Assembly (NCBI GenBank): GCA_035326705.1
Contig: DAOLES010000002.1
Coordinates: 171,760 to 183,797 of the forward strand
From: Oligoflexia bacterium
GTDB taxonomy: Bacteria > Bdellovibrionota_G > JALEGL01
Direction of reading: 5' to 3'
Length of the DNA stretch: 12,038 bases
The notes beneath the pieces were generated by a model, which was given only the letters and a program-made list of their open reading frames with translations, was not told the origin of the DNA and searched no databases. This document shows, in pieces, positions 5,973 through 12,038 of this stretch; the first letter of the stretch is position 1, and each line of letters opens with the position of its first letter. A program made the translations under genes and the position numbers.

Positions 5973-7163
5973 ATGTATCAGATTAGAGAACTCCTCAATA
6001 TTGCAGTTAAAGGTAAAGCCTCAGATTTACATATCAAACCGGGAATGGTGCCCATGTTTAGGGTGAATGGAAAACTTTACCCTATTAAACATGGAAAAAT
6101 TGTAACAGCTGAAGATACACAACGCATGGCTTACGGTATGATGACTCAAGAGCAAATCAAGCGTTTTAAAGAAAAGCCAGAGATGGATGTTGCCCACAGT
6201 GAAGACAAAATAGGACGTTTCCGGGTTAATATTTTTCAACAACGTGGTTCAGTGGGGATGGCCATTAGAAGTATACCTTTTGATGTTCCTGATTTAGATG
6301 ATTTAGGTTTACCAGAAGTGATCAAAACTTTATGTGATAAGCACAGAGGCTTGATTTTGTTTACCGGTGCAACGGGATCAGGGAAATCAACCTCTTTGGC
6401 GGCAATGATAAAAAAAATTAATCAAACCCGTAGTGGACATATTTTAACCATTGAAGATCCTATTGAGTATTTAATAAAAGATGAAAAGTGCATTATTAAT
6501 CAAAGAGAGGTTGGGCTTGATACAGATGGTTATTCTTCCGCACTCAGAGCAGCTTTAAGACAAGATCCAGACATTATTTTGGTTGGGGAGATGCGTGATG
6601 AGGAAACCATTCATACAGCCTTGGTCGCTGCCGAGACCGGCCACTTGGTTTTATCTACATTACATACTTTGGATGCCGGAGAAACCATCAATAGAATTTT
6701 AACCACCTTTCCTCCACATCAACAGAGACAAATTCGTTTGCAGTTAGGGGCTGTATTGCAAGCTATCATTTCACAAAGATTGGTCCCTACCAAAGATGGA
6801 AAAAGCAGAGCTCCGGCGTGTGAAGTGCTAATCAATAATAGTAGAATTCGTGAAATGATTGAAAATGAAGAAAAAACCAGAGAAATCAGCGATGCCATTG
6901 CTCAAGGTAAGACCAGTTTTGGTATGCAGACCTTTGATCAATCCTTGATGCAATTGTTAACTCAAGGATTGATAACATATGACGAAGCTTTAAGACAATC
7001 ATCCAACCCTGACGACTTTGCCCTGAAAATGAAAGGAGTGGATTCCACGGGTGCATCTAAATGGGATGACTTTGATAGCAGAGCACATGATGATAAAAGA
7101 GATAAGATGAGTTATACCCAAGATGACGACGATGATGATGCAATGAATATTGAACGTTTTTAA
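5973..7163 (+). CDS. pilT: Type IV pilus twitching motility ATPase PilT
   Basis: 396 aa, a hexameric retraction ATPase of the PilT subfamily acting at the cytoplasmic base of type IV pili. The N-terminal PAS-like domain begins ASDLHIKPG (16-24). Walker A GATGSGKST is at 132-140, Walker B region DPDIILVGEMRD at 198-209, and the His box AAETGHLVLSTLHT at 219-232 (H224, H231). The C-terminal part reads NPDDFALKM and continues into an unusual charged tail with six consecutive Asp before AMNIERF. ATG 5973 is preferred because the longer in-frame ATG at 5916 lies inside the recA terminator palindrome and the DNA between would encode a non-family hydrophobic leader. The ribosome site is weak (GATGGG, or a distant GAAGG). 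No other pilus gene lies nearby, so its partners are presumably encoded elsewhere. Confidence 0.93.
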   Translation: MYQIRELLNIAVKGKASDLHIKPGMVPMFRVNGKLYPIKHGKIVTAEDTQRMAYGMMTQEQIKRFKEKPEMDVAHSEDKIGRFRVNIFQQRGSVGMAIRSIPFDVPDLDDLGLPEVIKTLCDKHRGLILFTGATGSGKSTSLAAMIKKINQTRSGHILTIEDPIEYLIKDEKCIINQREVGLDTDGYSSALRAALRQDPDIILVGEMRDEETIHTALVAAETGHLVLSTLHTLDAGETINRILTTFPPHQQRQIRLQLGAVLQAIISQRLVPTKDGKSRAPACEVLINNSRIREMIENEEKTREISDAIAQGKTSFGMQTFDQSLMQLLTQGLITYDEALRQSSNPDDFALKMKGVDSTGASKWDDFDSRAHDDKRDKMSYTQDDDDDDAMNIERF

Positions 7164-7167
7164 TTTT

Positions 7168-7196
7168 TTTAAAAAGCTTGCAAACAATACTATACT
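7168..7196 (+). promoter_or_regulatory. Weak candidate alaS promoter
   Basis: TATACT (7191-7196) is a good -10-like hexamer, but the matching -35 position (TTTAAA, 7168-7173, 17-nt spacer) is poor. It lies in the 116-nt AT-rich gap between pilT and alaS, which has no clear terminator. A start here would give a leader of about 75 nt that contains the small palindrome TTGCGCAA (7245-7252). Confidence 0.25.
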
Positions 7197-7279
7197 TTTA
7201 TTTTTTATCTCATTTATAAAAATGTTAGGATCCGGTTTTAAAGATTGCGCAAGGGCGTAATATTTCGTAGGTATGTGAA

Positions 7280-9913
7280 ATGTCAAAAAAAATTGTTCAA
7301 TCCCATGAAATTAGAGAAACTTTTTTAAGCTTTTTTGAATCAAAACAGCATAAGCGCGTTCAAAGTGCATCTTTGGTGCCTGCAGAAGACCCTACTTTAT
7401 TATTCACCAATGCTGGGATGAATCAATTTAAAGGCGTGTTTACTGGAGAAGAACAAAGGTCATACAATAAAGCTGCTTCTGTACAAAAATGTGTTCGTGC
7501 TGGTGGTAAACACAATGATTTAGAAAACGTGGGCTACACAGCCAGACATCACACATTTTTTGAAATGTTGGGTAATTTTTCATTTGGCGATTACTTTAAA
7601 AAAGAAGCCATTGCTTTTGCTTGGGAGTTCACAACACAATATCTGCAGTTTCCTTTAGAAAATTTGTATGTCACTGTTTATCAAGATGATGAGGATGCCT
7701 ATAATATCTGGAAAAACGATATTGGCTTGGATGCAAGTAGAATCTTTCGCTTTGGAGAAAAGGATAATTTTTGGTCTATGGGTGATGTTGGTCCATGTGG
7801 TCCTTGTACAGAGTTGTTTTACGACCAAGGTGAATCAGTTCCTGGTGAAAAACTAGGAGATGATAGTGATCGCTTTTTAGAGTTCTGGAACTTGGTTTTT
7901 ATGGAGTTTGAGCAAAAAAAAGACGGCTCAAGAATTAAACTACCCAATCCGTCCATTGATACTGGCATGGGTTTAGAGAGAGCCAGTGCATTGGCTCAAG
8001 GGGTGAGCAGCAACTATGAGTCAGATTTATTTATTCCATTGCTCAATCATTTAGGTCAGAGTTCTGCGGGCAAAAACTATAATGACATCAATTCTGAGCA
8101 ACAAGCGTCCTATAGAGTTATTGCGGATCATCTGAGGTGCATGACATTTTTAATTGCCGATGGCGTTTTACCCAGTAATGAAGGCAGAGGCTATGTGTTA
8201 AGAAGAATTATGCGCAGAGCCATGCGCCATGGTAAAAAAATAGGTTTTGAAAAACCATTTTTACATCGTTTTTCATTGGATGTAATTGAATCCATGCAGC
8301 AAGCTTACCCTGAATTACAAAAGTACAATTTACAAATTCAAGATTGCATAGAAAGTGAAGAGAAAAGATTTTCTCAAACGATTGATAGAGGAATGAAACT
8401 TCTAGAGGAAGAGATTGTTAGTTTAAATAATAGTAAATCCAGTGAACTATCAGGTGAAGTTGCGTTCCATCTGTATGATACGTATGGGTTTCCTGTTGAT
8501 ATGACCGCAGATATCTTGCGTGAAAATAATTTAACCTTGGATGAGGTTGGCTTTGATCAAGCGTTTGCAGAACATAAAGAAAAAGCCAAAGGGTCCTGGA
8601 AAAAAAGTAACACAGATGATTTAACGGAGGTCCTAGACCAGTGGAAACAAGATAAACTGAGCAATCATTTCTTGGGTTATGACAGCTTAACAAGCATTGC
8701 TAAAATAACTGCTCTGGTTAAACAAGGAAAAAGTGTTGATGTGCTTAAGGAAGGTGAAACAGGACTTATGGTATGTGACCAAACACCTTTTTATGGAGAA
8801 AGTGGTGGTCAGGTGGGTGACCAAGGGTTAGCAGAAAGTACCGTTGGCCAAGCAAGCATTATTGATACACAAAAATACCTTAATGATTTGCATGTTCATT
8901 CCGTTCATGTTGAACGAGGCAAACTTGAGCTTGGAGATAATATTAATTTAAGTGTAGATGCTAAACTAAGACAAAAAACTGCACAGAATCATACAGCTAC
9001 ACATTTATTGCATGCAGCTTTGATTCAAACTTTAGGAGAGCATGTCAGACAAAAAGGATCTTTGGTAGGGCCAGACAAGCTACGCTTTGATTTTAGTCAT
9101 AGTAAAGCATTGACAACAGGTGAGATTAAAAAAATTGAACAAGTGGTTAATGAACAAATTTGGTCTGGTAAAAAAGTAGAAAAAAAGAATATGAGTATGG
9201 AACAGGCAATAGCCAGCGGAGCCATGGCTTTATTTGGTGAAAAGTATGGTGAAGAAGTCAGGGTTGTGAGTATTGGTAACTTTTCCGTTGAGCTGTGCGG
9301 GGGGACCCACTTGGATGCCAGTCATGAAATTGGCTTGTTGAAAATAATTAAGGAGTCCAGTGTATCTGCTGGAGTCAGACGTATAGAAGCCTTAACATCA
9401 GACAGCGCTTTACGTTATTTGAATAAACAAGAAGAGCAGTTGCATAAGATAGTAAAGAAACTCAATGTTTCAGCGGATAAATTAGAAGAAAAAATTGAGC
9501 AATTGATCATTCAAGGCAAGCAAAAACAAAAACCTGCTTCTGCACAAGTTGTAGCCAAGTTTGAACATGCCACTCAAAATCAAATAAATAATGTGGATGT
9601 GGTCTATCAAATTTTTGATGGTATGGATGTCAAAACCTTGCGAGATGTATCTGATAGATATCTTGAAAAAATACAAGCAGGGGTGGTTATCTTAGCTTCA
9701 ACTGTTGAAGGAAAAGTAAGTTTGTTATGTAAGGTCTCCAAAAACTTAACACCCAAAATTCATGCCGGTCAATTGGTTAAAGAAGCGGCCGTTCTTATAG
9801 GTGGATCTGGTGGCGGAAGACCGGATATGGCTCAAGCAGGTGGGCAAGATGCATCTAAAATTGATGCAGCCATAGAACACATGCTTGCGATAATGAAAAA
9901 AACGCGTACCTAG
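7280..9913 (+). CDS. alaS: Alanine--tRNA ligase
   Basis: 877 aa, the normal full length (876 in E. coli). The class II catalytic core (about 1-310) has NAGMNQFKGVFTG (44-56), QKCVRAGGKHNDLENVG (69-85), GDVGPCGPC, PSIDTGMGLER and DGVLPSNEGRGYVLRR (294-309). The editing domain, which removes mischarged Ser and Gly, keeps its zinc-site residues: HTATH (H571, H575) and CGGTH (C673, H677). The C-Ala domain ends with GGSGGGRPDMAQAGG (841-855). The enzyme charges tRNA-Ala in the cytoplasm. The ATG at 7280 has AGGT seven bases upstream. The protein is complete with no missing key residue. Its stop codon lies only 2 nt from the stop of the convergent bamD gene, with no terminator between them. Confidence 0.98.
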   Translation: MSKKIVQSHEIRETFLSFFESKQHKRVQSASLVPAEDPTLLFTNAGMNQFKGVFTGEEQRSYNKAASVQKCVRAGGKHNDLENVGYTARHHTFFEMLGNFSFGDYFKKEAIAFAWEFTTQYLQFPLENLYVTVYQDDEDAYNIWKNDIGLDASRIFRFGEKDNFWSMGDVGPCGPCTELFYDQGESVPGEKLGDDSDRFLEFWNLVFMEFEQKKDGSRIKLPNPSIDTGMGLERASALAQGVSSNYESDLFIPLLNHLGQSSAGKNYNDINSEQQASYRVIADHLRCMTFLIADGVLPSNEGRGYVLRRIMRRAMRHGKKIGFEKPFLHRFSLDVIESMQQAYPELQKYNLQIQDCIESEEKRFSQTIDRGMKLLEEEIVSLNNSKSSELSGEVAFHLYDTYGFPVDMTADILRENNLTLDEVGFDQAFAEHKEKAKGSWKKSNTDDLTEVLDQWKQDKLSNHFLGYDSLTSIAKITALVKQGKSVDVLKEGETGLMVCDQTPFYGESGGQVGDQGLAESTVGQASIIDTQKYLNDLHVHSVHVERGKLELGDNINLSVDAKLRQKTAQNHTATHLLHAALIQTLGEHVRQKGSLVGPDKLRFDFSHSKALTTGEIKKIEQVVNEQIWSGKKVEKKNMSMEQAIASGAMALFGEKYGEEVRVVSIGNFSVELCGGTHLDASHEIGLLKIIKESSVSAGVRRIEALTSDSALRYLNKQEEQLHKIVKKLNVSADKLEEKIEQLIIQGKQKQKPASAQVVAKFEHATQNQINNVDVVYQIFDGMDVKTLRDVSDRYLEKIQAGVVILASTVEGKVSLLCKVSKNLTPKIHAGQLVKEAAVLIGGSGGGRPDMAQAGGQDASKIDAAIEHMLAIMKKTRT

Positions 9914-9915
9914 CT

Positions 9916-10695
9916 TTACTTTTGGGAACGATGAGCAAGTTTTTTCTTGAGCGCTGACATTTTATGCAGATATTTGGTTTTTGTTTGTGTATCAATCTCT
10001 AGATTAAGAACCCTTTGGCATTCATCGTAGTTTTTGAGTCTATAATAAGCCAAAGCTGTTTTGTATTGAGCTTTTTGGTGAAGCTCGGGGTAGGAATAGT
10101 TATCTAATAAAGGTTCTAAGCGGTTGATAGCAGATGTGTATTGTTTTTGCTTAATATAAAAATTACCAACATAGAGTTCTTTTTCATAGATTTTTTTCTT
10201 GGCCTGTTTGCTGTAGGTTAATGCTTCTTTTGCAGCTTCTGTACCTGGATACAAACGAATGACTTCATTAAAATAACTAATAGATGACTGAGTATAACTT
10301 TGATCTCTTGAAGCAACTTTGTTGGCTTGTTTTAGTTGTGAAAGACCAATGCGTAAGGTGACATAAGCTATTTTTTCATGTTTAGGGTAAAACTTTTTAA
10401 ACTGGCTGTAAGCATATTCTGCTTCAAGGTAGTCACGGTTATTGTAGTATGCATCACACTTGAGTAGAGCAGCTTGTGAAGCATAGCTACTTTCTGGAAA
10501 ACGGTTTTCTAGATTTTCAAAATGTAAAGCAGCTTCTGAGAAGTTTTTTTTATCAAAAAGAGCTTGGGCTTTATTAAACAGTTCTTTGGGGCTATCGTAA
10601 TCATCTGGGGTTTTAACTGAACAAGCAGATAAAGTGATTAGGCTAATAGTAAGTGCAAAAAAGCAACTTAAGTTTAACTTTGGCGCGTTTAACAT
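9916..10695 (-). CDS. bamD: Outer membrane assembly lipoprotein BamD (YfiO/ComL)
   Basis: 259 aa. A signal peptide ends in lipobox LSAC with the acylated Cys at 25. The mature protein is built of TPR-like helical repeats: KELFNKAQALFDKKNFSEAALHFENLENRFP, then a KCDAYYNNRDYLEAEYAYSQF unit, then SRDQSYTQSSISYFNEVI with RLYPGTEAAKEA. The YVGNFYIKQKQYTSAINRLEPLL segment matches the BamD pattern of an RDQ loop followed by a Y-x-R/K-x-x-x-Y-x-A-A/S-x-N-R unit. BamD is the essential periplasmic lipoprotein of the BAM complex that inserts beta-barrel proteins into the outer membrane. No strong ribosome site is seen at ATG 10693-10695; AAAGG is too close and GATAGG rather far. A small lipoprotein gene lies 70 bp upstream on the same strand and may share its transcript. 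Moderate divergence leaves a general TPR lipoprotein as the only alternative. Confidence 0.88.
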   Translation of the reverse strand: MLNAPKLNLSCFFALTISLITLSACSVKTPDDYDSPKELFNKAQALFDKKNFSEAALHFENLENRFPESSYASQAALLKCDAYYNNRDYLEAEYAYSQFKKFYPKHEKIAYVTLRIGLSQLKQANKVASRDQSYTQSSISYFNEVIRLYPGTEAAKEALTYSKQAKKKIYEKELYVGNFYIKQKQYTSAINRLEPLLDNYSYPELHQKAQYKTALAYYRLKNYDECQRVLNLEIDTQTKTKYLHKMSALKKKLAHRSQK

Positions 10696-10765
10696 GCCTT
10701 TGGACTAACCTATCTTGGATAAATGAGCAAGTAATCTGAGTTTTTAAAAATGGAGTAGAAAATAA

Positions 10766-11338
10766 TCATTCTTGTTTATTTAGAGTAAAAGGTAGTGTGG
10801 TTTTACATGCTAAAGTTTGCAGCTCATAGGGAATTTGATAGTTCAATTGTAGTTGACCCCTGGCAGTTGGTTCTTGAAGAAAGTCGAGAATTAAATTAAA
10901 ATCTAGGACAACTGAATTGTATGATGTTTCTTCCGGGAGTTCTTGCAATAAAGCATTTTTAAAGTCTTTTTTTAATTCCGGTGCGCTGGCTAATTTGGCT
11001 TTGCCGTTTTTATTAATACTGCCATGCCAAATCAGATTATCTTGATCTTCACCACAAAAAAGTTCTAAATTTTGATTGCTTTTGCAATAGAGTTGCTCAG
11101 ATTGCAGTTTTTCCTTATCAAATTGATGAACAAAATTTTCATCCACCTCTTCATAATTAAGAGTACATGTTTGCTCACCATCGGCAAAATTCATGGTGTA
11201 AGCGCCTTCTAAAGTATGAACATTTTTTTGTGAAATGCTAGCTTGGGTTTTGTCTACAGTATCAGCATCATTAACAGGCTTGTTTTTACAAGCAAACTGT
11301 AAACTGACCAATAGAATTATAGCCAAAAAACGCTTCAT
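10766..11338 (-). CDS. Small putative lipoprotein with four mature cysteines, unknown function
   Basis: 190 aa from the ATG at 11336-11338. The frame stays open upstream to 11536, but that extra part is unlike a protein, overlaps the divergent gene, and the signal peptide MKRFLAIILLVSLQFAC begins exactly at this Met. The lipobox is non-standard (Q-F-A-C at -3 to +1, with Leu at -4), so acylation at Cys17 is probable rather than certain. The mature part starts with a polar linker rich in Asp, Lys, Gln and Ser, then a globular portion with Cys at 58, 85, 95 and 178 that could form two disulfides in the periplasm. No family recognised. It lies 70 bp upstream of bamD on the same strand and diverges from another small lipoprotein gene 106 bp away. 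Confidence 0.7.
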   Translation of the reverse strand: MKRFLAIILLVSLQFACKNKPVNDADTVDKTQASISQKNVHTLEGAYTMNFADGEQTCTLNYEEVDENFVHQFDKEKLQSEQLYCKSNQNLELFCGEDQDNLIWHGSINKNGKAKLASAPELKKDFKNALLQELPEETSYNSVVLDFNLILDFLQEPTARGQLQLNYQIPYELQTLACKTTLPFTLNKQE

Positions 11339-11397
11339 AAATGGCTTGTAACACAATTTAAGCCTGAAAGCCAAATAAATAATGCAACGTGTTAATT

Positions 11398-11427
11398 TTG
11401 AATAAGATGTTTTGTTCTTTTTATAAT
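11398..11427 (+). promoter_or_regulatory. Sigma-70-type promoter of the 11445 lipoprotein gene
   Basis: A perfect -10 TATAAT (11422-11427) is preceded by TTGAAT (11398-11403, four of six consensus bases) with an 18-nt spacer. Transcription would start near 11434, just ahead of the AGGAT ribosome site (11435-11439) and the ATG at 11445, giving a leader of about 10 nt. It is the best promoter match in the window. Confidence 0.6.
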
Positions 11428-11444
11428 GTGATATAGGATAAACG

Positions 11445-11855
11445 ATGCAAAAACACTTAATAGTATTGGTGTGGGCAGTACTGGGTTTATATGCTTGCGG
11501 TGGTGGTGAGAGTGATACTATAAATCCTCCAGACAATAAATTTGCCCAAAAGATTGATTATTTTCCAACAATTGATGAGTTGGAAGTCAATGGCCAATCT
11601 TTAATATCATTTACATTTTCTACGCAAATGGGAGAAGAAATTATCATTGATATTAATGGTATGGCCAGTTGCAGCAGTAATGACGTTAGTTGTACGATTT
11701 TGGTCAATAATGGTGAAAATGACCTTCATGCCAGTGGTGACTTTTCAAACTGGACTGGAGGTTTGGCATTTGTGCAGTGTGAAGCTATAGATAATCCAGA
11801 ATGCACCATCAATCTAGAGAATTCTGGTAATTATGCCGTTGGCTTAAGCACGTAA
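11445..11855 (+). CDS. Small secreted lipoprotein with paired cysteines, unknown function
   Basis: 136 aa. MQKHLIVLVWAVLGLYAC is a clear lipoprotein signal with lipobox LYAC (acylated Cys18), followed by GGGESD, a common flexible start of mature lipoproteins; Asp is not at +2, so outer-membrane sorting is plausible. The mature domain is acidic, looks beta-rich (SLISFTFST, EEIIIDING) and has Cys at 76, 83, 112 and 120, spaced as two close pairs that could be disulfides. The segment SGDFSNWTGGLAFVQCEAID followed by CTINLENSGNYAVGLST resembles small beta-sandwich surface domains, but I recognise no family. AGGAT six bases ahead of ATG 11445 and an upstream TATAAT box support expression. It diverges from another small lipoprotein and ends about 66 bp before tRNA-Phe, with only T-rich, unstructured sequence in between. 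Confidence 0.75.
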   Translation: MQKHLIVLVWAVLGLYACGGGESDTINPPDNKFAQKIDYFPTIDELEVNGQSLISFTFSTQMGEEIIIDINGMASCSSNDVSCTILVNNGENDLHASGDFSNWTGGLAFVQCEAIDNPECTINLENSGNYAVGLST

Positions 11856-11921
11856 GTCTTCCATCAATTTTTTATATTTTTCTCGCAGTTTTTTAAAAAT
11901 GATGTATATATGCATCCTGTT

Positions 11922-11997
11922 GCCCAGATAGCTCAGTCGGTAGAGCAGAGGATTGAAAATCCTCGTGTCGGCGGTTCGATTCCGTCTCTGGGCACCA
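11922..11997 (+). tRNA. tRNA-Phe (GAA)
   Basis: A complete 76-nt cloverleaf. The acceptor stem is GCCCAGA/TCTGGGC. The D arm is GCTC/GAGC with an 8-nt loop. The anticodon stem GAGGA/TCCTC holds loop TTGAAAA, with GAA at 11955-11957. The variable region is 5 nt. The T arm is GGCGG/CCGTC (one G-U pair) with loop TTCGATT. Discriminator A (11994) is followed by an encoded CCA (11995-11997) and a second CCA (11998-12000). Upstream, TATATA (11905-11910) may be a -10 box, but no convincing -35 is seen. Downstream, to the window end, the sequence is T-rich without a hairpin. Confidence 0.97.
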
Positions 11998-12038
11998 CCA
12001 TTTCTTTAGAATTTCAGCACAATTTGGATTTTTGTTTT

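Noticed and set aside
2238..11394. Shared 12-mer TTAACACGTTGC, on the plus strand near 2238-2249 and the minus strand near 11383-11394
   Set aside because: One copy is inside the lipoprotein coding region near its signal sequence and the other is in a promoter region; two copies with no further similarity do not support a regulatory site.
11339..11536. 66-residue N-terminal extension of the minus-strand lipoprotein at 10766-11338
   Set aside because: It would run through the divergent promoter and overlap the coding start of the plus-strand lipoprotein, and it would bury a clear signal peptide inside the protein.
14..12038. Same 12-mer GATTTTTGTTTT at both window ends (14-25 and 12027-12038), possible terminal repeat
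   Set aside because: It is low-complexity T-rich sequence, the flanking bases differ, and such a match is easily due to chance in an AT-rich genome.
1..12038. CRISPR array, insertion sequence, phage genes, toxin-antitoxin or other defence system
   Set aside because: No regularly spaced repeats, transposase or integrase motifs, terminal inverted repeats, or defence-type protein domains are visible; nearly all coding space belongs to ordinary housekeeping genes.

Overview
This is an AT-rich 12 kb stretch of a Gram-negative bacterial chromosome. BamD and several putative outer-membrane lipoproteins show a double membrane. Features of two proteins resemble what I recall from Bdellovibrionota and delta-proteobacteria: a RecA L2 loop reading GSPETTTGG and a PilT C-terminus reading NPDDFALKM followed by an acidic tail. 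That placement is inference and needs a phylogeny. The region is mostly conserved housekeeping genes. I see no mobile element, CRISPR array, phage gene, toxin-antitoxin pair or other defence locus.

Layout: (1) 1-600, minus strand: short hairpins, then the RuvX/YqgF gene (94-504) with its own intrinsic terminator. (2) 601-2334, minus strand: a large lipoprotein of no family I recognise, possibly a beta-propeller. (3) 2335-2525: a divergent intergenic region with a promoter candidate for the lipoprotein and two abutting hairpins. (4) 2526-9913, plus strand: pgpA, a small hypothetical ORF, cinA, recA, pilT and alaS. pgpA, the small ORF and cinA are tightly packed (4-nt gap, then a TGATG stop/start overlap) and look like one operon. 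recA has its own leader and ends at a strong palindromic terminator. pilT and alaS follow as separate or weakly linked units. (5) 9916-11338, minus strand: bamD, preceded by a small cysteine-containing lipoprotein gene, converging on alaS with only 2 nt between stop codons. (6) 11445-11997, plus strand: a second small cysteine-containing lipoprotein behind a good sigma-70-type promoter, then tRNA-Phe(GAA).

Functionally the genes cover genome maintenance (RuvX, RecA), phospholipid synthesis (PgpA), NAD-cycle salvage (CinA/PncC), twitching motility (PilT), translation (AlaRS, tRNA-Phe) and outer-membrane biogenesis (BamD). This is neighbourhood, not one pathway.

No convincing undescribed system is visible. 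The points most worth checking are the unassigned large lipoprotein with its extended N-terminus, the small ORF wedged between pgpA and cinA, the twin hairpins upstream of pgpA, and the divergent pair of lipoproteins with four mature cysteines each.
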